Assembly (NCBI GenBank): GCA_027946555.1
Contig: JAPEVC010000015.1
Coordinates: 1 to 64,000 of the forward strand
From: Gnomoniopsis sp. IMI 355080
Taxonomy: Eukaryota > Ascomycota > Sordariomycetes > Diaporthales > Gnomoniaceae
Length of the DNA stretch: 64,000 nt
Reading direction: 5' to 3'
Shown here piece after piece: positions 22,887 through 33,602 of the stretch. The position numbers and the translations under genes are program-made. The notes below the pieces were generated by a model. The model saw only the letters and a list, made by a program, of their open reading frames with translations. It ran no database searches and was not told the origin of the DNA. Position 1 is the first letter of the stretch, and every line of letters begins with the position of its first letter.

Positions 22887-25275
22887 CTTGAGACCAGTAA
22901 ACTGTGACTGGTAAGATGCTTCGTTCAAGTGGGCGGGTGGCCGAAATAGCTGAGCCTCATTTGCAGCCAAGGTTTGTCGGATTTATATGACCATCTACCA
23001 CCAGAACACTCATCCCATTCTCGCGTCGCCTCGCTGAATTGAGCAAACATGGTCGGCCCGACCTACAAACTCTTCGATAATTGTGCTGGCACCATGTAAG
23101 TCCTCCCTCATGATGGAATTCCTTAGCCGCCAAGTGGGCAAGCGGAAGCTGCAGTGTGGTGTGCTTCGGATAGTCAAGCCGAATTTCTTATCCTCATCTT
23201 TATGTGCGACCTAACCGGGTATGGAGGGTGAAAATCGTTCATCAATCTTCCGGGCTCGCACAAAGTCCATGCCACGACACATGAATATTTTTTTGGTCCG
23301 ATCGATTCCGGCTGCCATGGAAGCAAAAGGAGTATTGTGATACCGAGTGGATGGTGCGGGACGGACGCAAAAATCCACGAAAGCCTGGTGAGACCAATAA
23401 TGGCTAGTAGACCAAGTGTGTGACACTTCCAGGTTTCTAAACACATGCCTAGTATCGGGTGGAAGCCCTCCAGACGTCTAGACTTCGGGCAGCGGTGGGG
23501 AGACGATGAGCAGGGGGTAATAGCAAGCTCAACGCAAACAAAGATAGCCTTGCGCGGAACGTCATGAATCGCATGGCTGCGGGTTTCTTCAACAGGAAAG
23601 CCTGTTATGTGGAGCGTCCTTGTGCGAACAAATACATGGAAACCAATGTTATTAAAGTCTAGGTAGTGTACATTTTCCGAGAATCTTTGTATAGTATCTC
23701 GTATGTAGCAAGAGAGGGTACGGGAGCGCGCTGTGCAAACGAAGTCGCACATGTGGTTTGCTTGATGGTCGACCTGCAAGATTGACAACCTCTCACAGAA
23801 CGTGTTTCCGTAGCTCAAGCACTTTTCTCCCTGCCGTCGGTTAAAAGTACAGTGCCGTTGCCGTCCGTGTGTTTGTAGCCCACCACAACATGTGTTGTAC
23901 CTAGGTATCCATCGTCACGACTCACCCGGTAGCTGGCGATCGGGCCGTGCGGAGTCCTCGTGATCGACCGTGTCGATACTGCCAGTTGCGCTGTCGACCT
24001 CACATCTGTCATGAAGCATCTGTCATCGCAGATGTATAGATGCGGCGCAGATCGTGAATGAAGGGAAGGGCTGCTGCGTAGACCCGACTTCGAACGAGGA
24101 CTGACGGATCTCGGAGGCGACCCAAACAAAACAAAAAAGTGTGGCTTTACCCTAATCCGGACAACTTCCCGTCTCCATCAGCATCATAGTTCTGGTGCAG
24201 AACCCCGAGGGCAGCAAGTTCTTCTATTGCGCCAACTACTTCCAAGCATTTTGGGTCAAGCAGCTTGATCTTGATCTTGATCTGCTGTGAAGATCGGCGG
24301 CTACACAAGAGAAAGCTTGGCCTGGGCGACAAAGACCTTGGAGCCCATAGCCGTCATCGCCGTCATGTCGGTCAAAGACACAAAGAATGCCCTTCATGAT
24401 ACGACCTACTCATTTATCGTATTGCAACTGGTCTTCGTTCACTATCTGCTGAGCGTGGCCCAGCTGAAACTGAGCCTGAGCCTGAGCAATCTGGAAGTAG
24501 CTTTCCTGCCGACAATGAGAAGTCAGGGTGCGCAAAATGAGGCTTCGACTGGTCAAACGCGCGCAAGAACTGCATGAATCCTAGGTAGCTGGGGCAACTG
24601 TCCTTATCTTGTCCGTCTAAGCGGGTTGCCCTCAGGCTCGGGCATTCTTGTCCCACATATGTCTCTATTTGGCAGACGATAAGTCAACACCGATTACTAT
24701 AGGGAAGACTTGGCTTGTCGTTCAGTGTAATCAAAATTGAAAATCCTGATTAGATAAAGCGGATTTACCTGTCCCGCCTGCTCCTGAGTCTCGCCCGCAT
24801 AATTTCACAACATCACACTATCTCCTGAAAAGTCACTCGGCAAATCATGCCCGAACAAGTGAGTTCTGTGACATGGCCGGGCGGTGATTGTGGAAGTCGG
24901 GGCTCTTGGGACCGGAAACGTGAACGCACACAATACAATGGCCGTTACCGTGACCCGGGTCTCCAAATTGCCGCCTGGAGCCAACACGAAGCCGCCCCTG
25001 TTTGGTTGGAGAAGTGTGCAACCATAGAAGCTATTCCCCCGAGGCAGCTTTCAAGTCTAGGTGTACCCCGCTTAGCCACAACGCGGGGAATTAGGGGAGC
25101 GTTTGGGAGGAGATCGTCAGCTGGGCTTAGATATCGGCAGTACATATGTAATACGTGTTTGAGGCTTGACACAACACCGCAGTCTGGGGCTTGCACTTTT
25201 TTTTAACTTTCATCTTCTCTCATCCTAATGCCCTGCTGAACCTCATCACAAAGCTGGTCTAAAAAAGTGTGCGCC
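22887..25275. other. Intergenic, possible decayed sequence
   Basis: About 2.4 kb upstream of two divergent genes. At 23049-23096 (plus) a short ATG frame ends at a perfect GTAAGT donor but no continuing exon was found. A 645-base minus-strand frame (23174-23818) has random-looking composition. On the minus strand near 24756-24790 a P-loop-like GAGGTGKSAL string sits between stops, and near 24420-24520 a Gln/Ala-rich frame follows an acceptor-like site. No intact gene could be assembled. A (CTTGAT)n-like run lies near 24261-24280. Confidence 0.35.
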
Positions 25276-26746
25276 ATGGCAGACCTCCCCAAGAAGTACT
25301 CAGCAGCCGTCTATGACGAGCCAGGCAAGATTTCGGTCAAAGTGGTCGAGAAGGACTTGCCAGAGCCTGCTGCAGGTGATGTCTTGATCAAACTGTGTGT
25401 ACTACATCCTTCTGGTAGAGTCGAACGTGAGAAGCTGACTGAAGTACGCAGCACTCACTCGGGAGTGTGCCACAGCGATTTGGGCATCATGACTAACTCC
25501 TGGAGTCATTTACCGTTCCCAACTGAAAAGGGCCAGGTATGAAAGACCTGAGTAGTTTCGAGGCGGGGCCGCGAATACTGAAAGTGCATTTGAATAGATT
25601 GGTGGTCATGAAGGCATTGGCGTTATCGTCAAGATGGGTCCTGGCACGTCAAATTCCGCAGTGAGTGTAGGAGACAGAGTAGGCATCAAATGGCTCGCAG
25701 CCATCTGTGGTAGCTGCCGTACGCTCAGCCTTCCTTCTTGTGCGGCACCTTTCCCAAGCTTACTCCAGTTATAGCGGCCTGTCTGACAGGACACGACGCT
25801 GTCTGCTTCAACCAGAAGATCTCTGGATATTATGTCAGTGTCATCATCTCTGACGGGGCCGAGGAAAGCTACTGACGACGTTCTAGTGGCCTGGTACATT
25901 TCAACAATACGTCACCAGTCAAGCATCATATGTCACCCCCATACCGGAAGCCTTGCCCTCGGATTTAGCAGCACCACTGTAAGCTCTCCCGATCTTACTA
26001 GAATAATATCACAGCTAATGCATCGATGTAGACTGTGTGCTGGTGTTACATGCTATAGTGCGTTGCGCAAGTCAAATACCAAGAGCGGGGACTGGGTCGT
26101 TCTCCTCGGCGCCGGCGGTGGTGAGTTTCCCTCTATTTCCTTCAGAGAAACGTTGGCAGCCCTTGTTGACACCCCCTTGTAGGTCTCGGTCACCTTGCCA
26201 CACAGATCGCCTCTCGCGGCATCGGCCTCAGGGTCATTGGCATAGATTCTGGAAGCAAGAAGGATCTCGTTCTCGAATCCGGAGCAGAGCACTTCATCGA
26301 CTTTACGCAAACTAAAGACGTTACAAAGGCAGTCACGGACCTTACAGGTGGACTCGGAGCCCATGCTGTCGTTGTGCTGACTGCTGCCAACGGCGCCTAC
26401 GCCATGTGAGTTGACAGCCCCGATATTCCCTAAAGTGCCAATATTAACATTTAGCAGGGCGACGGACCTGCTCCGTTTCGGAGGCACCTTGGTCTGTGTC
26501 GGTATCCCAGAGGGTGAAATGAAGCCGATCGCGACAGCATTCCCTGGCATTCTCATTGCGAAGGCGCTCAAGATTGTCGGTGTTGCCGTCGGAAATCGCC
26601 AGGAGGCAATTGAGACGCTCGATCTCGCAGCCCGAGGGCTCATCAAGACGCACTTTCGCACCGAGAAATTGGAGAACTTGACCGAGATTTTTGATCAAAT
26701 GCACAAGGGGGAGCTTCAAGGGCGTGTAGTTATTGACTTACAGTGA
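25276..26746 (+). CDS. Zinc-dependent alcohol dehydrogenase (MDR superfamily)
   Basis: Cytosolic NAD(P)-dependent alcohol dehydrogenase of the yeast Adh type, interconverting alcohols and aldehydes. Eight exons (25276-25394, 25452-25536, 25598-25718, 25775-25833, 25887-25978, 26032-26120, 26183-26405, 26458-26746) give exactly 358 residues; the seven introns are 52-62 bases. Catalytic zinc ligands are Cys and His in HSGVCHSD and GGHEGIG, plus the later Cys in LLCAGVTCYSAL. The structural zinc lobe reads CGSCPACLTGHDAVC, with all four cysteines, assembled across intron 3. The Rossmann motif LLGAGGGLGHLATQIA spans intron 6, followed by the coenzyme-specificity region VIGIDSG. No signal peptide. 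Every junction preserves family sequence, so the model is firm. The ATG follows a CT-rich leader. Confidence 0.94.
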
Positions 26747-27354
26747 TTGTATTGCGTTTGGATAGAATATAGGAGGTACACAGCACCCCCCCCCCCAATG
26801 CGTTTGACTTGGTTATCAAGCTTCCAAACGATGGATTTCAATACAGTACTCAATTCAATTGCAGCTTTCATGCATTTATACAGCAGAGATGATGAGGTTC
26901 ATCTCTTCAAAGTACAGAATATGGCTGCAGTCCAAGTGGCATGCGGTGTTGACCAATTACGCTCGACGTCCTCGGAGCATTCCAAGACCTATCCCCTCTC
27001 AGCAGACTGAGAATGACCAAACGCCACAAAGATACGAAAAAGGCGCGCGGAGTTGATGAACTACCTACTAGATCGGGTCAAGCTTATGCGGATGCTTTGG
27101 GGCATCTGATCTGTCGCGCTTACCTGGTGACTCACTCACCGAGGGCGAGGGTGTAGGTGCCCAGGTGGGATGGGTAAGCTTGCCGACATCCGCGATGAAG
27201 TGTATCACAACAACTGCCTTTGCCAGAAGATTTATCAAGTGTTATTGGGGAAACCCACTTGTACTCATTTAGTCTGCTCTCTTCCCGTCCTTGCGGAGTA
27301 TTATTATTAGACAGAGTAGCTCAGGTGTTCTTTTCAACGTCAGGGTAATCCAAC
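26747..27354. other. Intergenic, C11 homopolymer
   Basis: The 3' flank of the dehydrogenase gene and promoter of the acetyltransferase gene. An 11-base C run lies at 26786-26796. No gene seen. Confidence 0.5.
26786..26796. repeat. C11 homopolymer
   Basis: Eleven uninterrupted C in the 3' flank of the alcohol dehydrogenase gene. Confidence 0.9.
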
Positions 27355-28126
27355 ATGCCTCTTGAATTGCGACCGGCTGTGGAGGGTGACATGTACCGAG
27401 CCGCTGTGATAGAACGTGAGGCCTACAGTCCACTCGAGACAAATTCAATCCTTTTCCCAGGACCATTCCCTCCAGATATCCTGAGTCATCGCGCGGAGGA
27501 GTGGAAAAACCAAGCCAAAAAGCCGGGTGTTTCCTTTTTCAAGGTCATTGATACGGAACTGGCAGAAGAGGAACAGCTGATCGCGTTCTCACTCTGGTAT
27601 TATATCTGAACTTCCCGCATTGCCTGTGCAATATCAGCAAGCTGACGAAAATCCAGGGTCACGTATGATGCCAACAATCCGGTGCCACCGGTACGCCCAA
27701 GGTCGTTCCCACCTGGAGCAAACGCGGAGAGTTGTGAACTCCTATTCGGCCGACTAGACGAACTGAAGCCCAGACATATGGGGGATAGGGCTCACGTGTG
27801 TAAGTTCTCGTATAATCCCAATGGTAGTGATACTTGATTTCCCGACTCAATCTTCCAATATTTGCTCACGATAACATGAAAAAGTCTTTTCCCTCCTTCA
27901 GACCGACCCAAAGCACCAAGGCCGTGGCGCGGGGACATTGCTCCTACGACGCTGCGTGGAAGATGCAGCCAAGAACAGACTTCCCATCTATCTCAATGCG
28001 TCACCGATGGGGCATGGGATGTACCTCAAGCACCAGTTCCGTGACGTTGAGACAATGGTCACAGACTTCAGTAAATGGGGCGCGAAGGACCTGCAGTACG
28101 TATTTGCCATGATCAAGGAGCCCTGA
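27355..28126 (+). CDS. GNAT-family N-acetyltransferase
   Basis: Acetyl-CoA-dependent acetyltransferase of the fungal small GNAT group; substrate unknown. Exon 1 is 27355-27596 (start MPLELRPAVEGD, then NSILFPGPFPP) and exon 2 starts at 27657, restoring AFSLWVTYDANNP. Exon 3 is 27902-28126, with the acetyl-CoA loop DPKHQGRGAG (Q/R-x-x-G-x-G/A), then ASPMGHGMYLKHQFRDVE and the C-terminal FAMIKEP. The exon 2 end is ambiguous: the stronger donor GTAAGT at 27800 puts exon 3 out of frame, while GTGTGT at 27796 keeps frame (201 residues) but leaves the beta-4 segment before TDPKHQG about five residues short. A small deletion or frameshift in this allele is therefore possible. Confidence 0.78.
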
Positions 28127-28404
28127 GGTCGGACATGACGTTCAGGTCGGCCATTTGCAGGTGAGGATTCGAGGTGTGGCTTCCGACAGCCCCTACCCAC
28201 CCTATTCATCGACTGGCACTGCGGCTCGGAAGCAATGGAGTTGATCTTTGCAATACGTCGTAATTTTCGTAGCATTGTATTAGATATGTAAACATTATGC
28301 GGACTTGTTTGAACAATTGAAGCACTTGGTTTTCCAAAAAAAAAAACATGTGCCTCCCAGCTCACAAATGATTTCTTTTTGCGCATGTCCTGAGTCAGAA
28401 TAGG

Positions 28405-29851
28405 CTAGGCTAAATCTTCGCAAGTCTTTGGGTATTGCAGAGATTGCTTAATAGTGCTCTTCAGCTTTTGCGCATCGACTTCATACACGAAGTCGACCAG
28501 GCGGAGTGACTGTGCACGCGGTTTGAGCGCTTCTTGGTAGCCAATGATGTTACCGTAGTAAGGACTCGAATAAGCGGTGTCGACATCGAGATAGACTATA
28601 AAATGCATCTGATTCAGTTTCTGTTGTATGATCAAGAGTATAATTTTGTGCAGAACTTACAGCTCGTCGAATTCAACACGTTGCTAGGGTTCAAAACCGT
28701 GAAGAGAGCTGTCTCGTCCCAGAATGGAAACTAAAGGTCAATTTTAGCATTATCATCAAGATGTAGGTATTGGGATTTGGATACTTCAAAAGTGTGAGAC
28801 ATACTTCGGTTCCGTAGTGATTATAGAACAGTTCTGTGTATCCATTTTTGACCTCGTAGACTTCATCGAGATACTCCTGGTCTGGAAAGACCTGGTTGGC
28901 AGCATTGCCTACAATTGTGATTTTGCTGAATTCAGCAGTTAATGCCACCTTGGCGCCCTCTGGGTCAATTTTCAAGTTGATCTGTCCAAATTGTCAATGA
29001 GCAATGTTCATCTTTTTTACAAAGGCGTGAAAAGTCTTACATCCGAGTTTAGGTCAGCCTGCAAAGTGCTCCCCGATGTGGTCAGCAGTGTCACATCCAG
29101 ATATCCGCCCATAATGACGAGTTCCTTTGCTAAACGAGCAAAGTCTGGATCGAGCCGTGTGGCCAAGGCAATATTTGTCAACGCCCCGCCGCTGTACACA
29201 ACGATCTCACCGGGATATTTTCGCACTTGCTCCACCATCCACTCCGCGGAGCGGTTGCCGGCCAAGGTACCGTTCGGGTATCCCTCGTAAAATGCGCTCT
29301 TGACGACCCTCTCAGGATCACCAGAAGTCGGGTCATTGCCCAGAGCCTCTAGTGTCGAATTCTCGGGTGCAAAAGCGCCTTGCTTGTAGACTGTCAGCAT
29401 GTTGCGCAAACTCGGTCCCCGCCTCTCTTATGATTTTTTGGCATTGGGGCTCGTTTCTTACCCAGGCCAGATCACCATGCAAGTCCTCCCAAGTCTGGAA
29501 AAGCTCTGGGGTGTTGACCAGGGGGTAGTCGGAGCCTTTGTAGACCGGGATACAGGACGAAAGCCCCCCAACTTCCAGCGTCGCCAGACCATGGAGACTA
29601 GTCTGCAGAGCCCATGAATCACCAGTATCGCCCACGATACCAAGAACATCCCACCCCTCATTCAAAGCCATGAGGATTGGCAAGAAGCCTGCGGTACTCC
29701 AGTCGTTGTCCAGGATGACTTTCGTACCGGCGGTTGACGAGTTTCCACGGGCGGCCAGATGTCCTGGCTGTCGTCGAGGCTGCATCCCGCTCGGTGCAGC
29801 CAACGCGGCAGAGGCCAACACCAGCGAGCTGGACAACATGCCGATTCTCAT
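28405..29851 (-). CDS. Secreted inosine/uridine-preferring nucleoside hydrolase
   Basis: Hydrolyses nucleosides to base and ribose, probably outside the cell as nutrient salvage. Five exons (29851-29462, 29382-29041, 28981-28805, 28730-28661, 28595-28405) give 389 residues; the joins read DLAWQGAFAPEN, NSDINLKIDPEG, GTEFPFWDETAL and STSFYLDVDTAYSS. A signal peptide (MLSSSLVLASAALAAP) is followed by the N-terminal metal motif as LDNDWSTAG, replacing the canonical DTDPGxDD, as in other secreted fungal members. Later blocks are YSGGALTNIALA, KELVIMGGY and ITIVGNAANQ. The C-terminus ends in SLQYPKTCEDLA. A minus-strand frame reading through the donor at 29461 hides the first intron, so a naive model would be truncated. 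Confidence 0.91.
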
Positions 29852-31461
29852 CGCGAACTATAGTTGAGGGTACGCAAGAACCTTTCGCGATGCGGGACAC
29901 CGGATGTGGCTTGAATCAGAGTCGCACGTACTCCGGAGTGTGATAGACTGCTAGTCGGAAGCTCAACAGTCAATACCAAATAGGCTGTATTTGAGCTTCT
30001 TGCGTTTGGAAAGCAGAATCTTTCTTATACTATAACAGATCCTTTGCCATTTTGCAGCTCACTCATCGGGAAGGGTCCCACAGATAAGGAGCCGGCTCCG
30101 GTAATTTTTGTTGTTCTCAAGATTACCACTAACGATAATGATTGCAGTATCGCTAATTCTTTGTCATTGATCGTGTTTATTAATTGCAACATACACGGCT
30201 CATGAAGACGATCAATGTTGTGCGTTATGAAAAGGCTAACAAAGACCCCAGGACTAAGATATCAATCAGGCAGGTAACACAAACTCTTCAAATAAAAGTG
30301 CTAGCTTTACAATCTCTTAATCTTGATTTGTTCAAGCATACTTAAGTCACTGCAAACGCTAATACTGACTACTGAGCGCAGTCAGATTCCTCAAAGGGCA
30401 TTGATAAAGTCGATCCATATTCATGGCTGGAAAATAAGCATTGCAGAGCTGCATGTGTTAAGGTACTGCTACACGGGACCCTCTTTCCAGAGTGTAAGTA
30501 TCCTTTTTTTTTTTATACATGGGACTTTACAGGAATGGGCCAGACCGTTATGACTTATTTTTCCCACACCACCAGAAGTAGTAATCACTGTTGAATTATG
30601 GAAGCACAGAAATGATTGATTGAATTTGGGTTTGGCTTTGACAACTGTCCCAAGTTACGAGCATGGCCTACTTACTCACTTGCGGGAATTGCAGACCTGC
30701 TCTATTCCCAACCCTCGCATAGAAGGGGGCGGGTTGATTGATGACTCATCCGTTCAGCCACGAATCGAGTACATCGTAGTAACCTTGAACATTCCAGGCG
30801 TCCTCATCCTCGCCAGCTCGCACGACATACGGAAACCCGACGCATAGTGCTCGCCTTCCCCACATACACAGCCTGATCACACATGCACCTGTCCAGCTGG
30901 GTTTTTGCACGCACAACTTGGAGGCGAAAGCGTGGCCACAAACAGGGTCCGCGTATTCATTCTGGTTGGTCATTCATCGTGGCTGTGCCAACCCACCCTA
31001 GCTAGAGGCACACCTGGCGAAGCCCGTCTTCTTACCATACGAGTATTATTCTCTCTCCCAGCTCCGCAGGGATTCTGGTCCATGAATCTTTGAGATCATG
31101 AAAAGGATGTCCGCTTTGCCCTGTAAGTCTTGCGAAGATCCATCGTAACCGGCCGTGTCATGAGATGACCCCACCTCAAGGCCTCCCCGTCTGGCGTGGC
31201 GGCATACCATCGTGGCGATGCACGCAGGTAGGTAGGTAGGTACTTGTGCGAATAATGCCCTAGGGTGCGCGCATGGACAAGGTGCCGCGTCAATCCATAC
31301 GACCGCAGTGAGGCTGTTGATTTGAATCACTTGATGGTGGTACGACACGATAGCTGCCCAGCTGCCGCAGTTCCGAACGAGCTCTTGTCTAAATGCTCAA
31401 ACTGCTGTCCCCGGCCTCCCCGCGCATGAACGACCAGCGGCAACGACCTGACTACCTGCTG

Positions 31462-31472
31462 CCCCCCCCCCC
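31462..31472. repeat. C11 homopolymer
   Basis: Eleven uninterrupted C in the gene-poor interval. Confidence 0.9.
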
Positions 31473-33233
31473 TTCGGCCAAAGAACCCATGGCCCGCGAG
31501 CATAGCTCGTCTGTCCCCAGCCTGTTCATACGAATTCGTCATGCCGGGCGTAAGAAGGCCTATTCTTCTCCGTCCAGACGGTATCTAGCGACGCGGGCGC
31601 GGGCATGTCGCCCATAGCCTTGCATAGCGTATGTGACCCCGTAGGCCCAACTGGAATGCTAGGAATCGATAGCTGCTATGTAAGTATATCCGAAGAGGAA
31701 GAGAGAGAAAGAAAAAAGGAAAAAAGGGATCTCACGGTTCGTTATAGGACATGTTGGTCACCCCGTGGATGAACGCATGTGGCTTCGCATACCAGTCAGG
31801 TGGGGCCAAAGACCACACTGCCTTGTCATGGTCCAGTCGAGAGGGGTTCGTGTCTTGTTGGTCGCCAACATTGGCCCCTAACATCGACCGCACGTGAGCA
31901 GCGAAAACAAAGGTTGATAGCCTCGTCCAATATTTCCGAAATGGGAAAGAAAACGGCTGGCCCAAGCTCGAGCTTCAGAGTCTGGACCTCGCGCCTCGCA
32001 AGCGCTGGCGCCCGCGCCAATTTCCGATCCTTAACCGGTTATTCCCAATCACGTCCCATCTCCAGGCCTTCCCGTCATTCTGGGAAGCTAGCCGCCGCTG
32101 CCATAAGGTCCGTTTGCAACAATCCCTGCCGGAAGCCTTTTTCGGTTATAGTGATGCTTGATGTGGGCGGGGGGAAGGCTCGCCGTCCCCATTAGGTGCT
32201 TTGTTTGTGTGGTATAAACGCCGCCGATTTTCTTCAGTTGTGTCGGCATATTGCTATCGACGTTCACGGCAGGAGAGCTTGGCATCAAGAGGGGCGGTCT
32301 CAATGCCTTAGCTCAAGGGGTGGTAATTCTGGGGGAATCAAGGCGTACTGGTGGTGATGGTGGGTGTGATCATTGATCGCTTGGTATAGGCCCGCACGAC
32401 CGGGTTCTGTGCACTATCCAGATGCAGGGACGGCGATCTGATATGGCCAAAAGGATCATCCATGCAGCGAATGTCCATCATCCGCAATCCTGGCCCAACG
32501 AGCCCCTGACTCACTAAGGAATGACGAGGCTGGTTGGCTCTGAGGCTGGGTGTTGACAATGTACGGCTTGACCGACACTCCTCTTTCATCAATGCCAGAA
32601 TACTACCATGATGCCGAGGTTTTGCGGATCCGACTCCGAGCGGCCGATCCCCTTCCCGCGTCGCTCGTCAATCTATTTTGCAGGGTGCGCTTATCATTAT
32701 ATGAAAGGAATTTGTCAAGTCGCTGCAAGCCTGGGGTTCCATTGCAGTGTTCTAGAACAGCAAAAAGATCAAATCAACGGCATATATGGGCAAGAGTGGA
32801 AGCCCTCCCTGTCCCGAAAATGACAATCAAGCATGACCCTGATGGCGGTTGACGCGGCAGCCGCTGGAATTTTGGCTCCAAGAGCCTAATGACACGTTGA
32901 TATGCAGCCGGCTTTTTGAGGATATACACAAATGTACTGATATCCCGACCGCTTTAGTCGGTTTTTATGAATGCGGGGGTCGTGCTTGTTATCAACACGG
33001 CGGTGTAAAGCGTCGCTAGTGAACAGAAAGAAGGTAAGAAAAAGAATAGAATATAATACGGAGGCTGATGAGACGAACGAGGCGAACATCCGTCATCACT
33101 ACCAGTCAGTCGAGCTGGTGATTGACCCATTACTGCCGGGTTGGTGGCAGTCGGTAGTTCTTTGCATGGTTTATCTCGGCCAACAAGTCACATATTTACG
33201 AGGCAGTGTTCGGAAAGTGTATGCGGGACGGAG

Positions 33234-33264
33234 CTCACTGGACCAGATAAACTGGTCCAGTGAG
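33234..33264. terminator. Perfect 13-bp inverted repeat with 5-base loop
   Basis: CTCACTGGACCAG, a loop ATAAA, then CTGGTCCAGTGAG, without mismatches. It lies about 340 bases beyond the stop of the minus-strand cyclin gene. It could fold in that gene's 3' UTR or simply be a DNA palindrome; terminator is the nearest class and the function is a guess. Confidence 0.45.
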
Positions 33265-33602
33265 ATGTAGTATTGACTATCTGTCCCTCAACTCCTCCGC
33301 CAGTACGCAAGCAGACCTGGTATCATTGACCCTTTGCCTTCGTCTTCATCATGCACATGCGCGTAGAAAAGAAAAAAAACACAGTCTTGTAGTCCCATTC
33401 CGACTTTTCCTTCCGATCATCACCGGTCTCCCCAGCAGTGACGTGCCATGCCAGAGTATTAGGAAAGTAGCTGCGTGCCGCAGAATCCAAAACCTCCTCC
33501 CATCTCTCCGTGATTCCAAAAAACGCCATGCAAAAGAACAACAAACAAACAAAACACCATGTCCTCTTCATGCATCATGCATCCGTTCTATGAAGCAAAA
33601 TT

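Larger units (their letters stand above)
29852..33602. other. Gene-poor region with simple repeats and a hairpin
   Basis: About 3.75 kb in which I see no supported gene. It includes the nucleoside hydrolase promoter, an AGGT run at 31226-31242, a C11 run at 31462-31472 and the 13-bp hairpin at 33234-33264. Open frames such as 31779-32195 (plus) have no motif. Confidence 0.45.

Noticed and set aside
23174..23818. 214-codon minus-strand open frame
   Set aside because: No domain-like segment or convincing start context, and composition looks like translated non-coding DNA. A real orphan gene cannot be excluded.
1..30000. Secondary-metabolite gene cluster (oxygenase, dehydrogenase, amine oxidase present)
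   Set aside because: No polyketide synthase, peptide synthetase, terpene cyclase, P450 or transporter backbone gene is visible.
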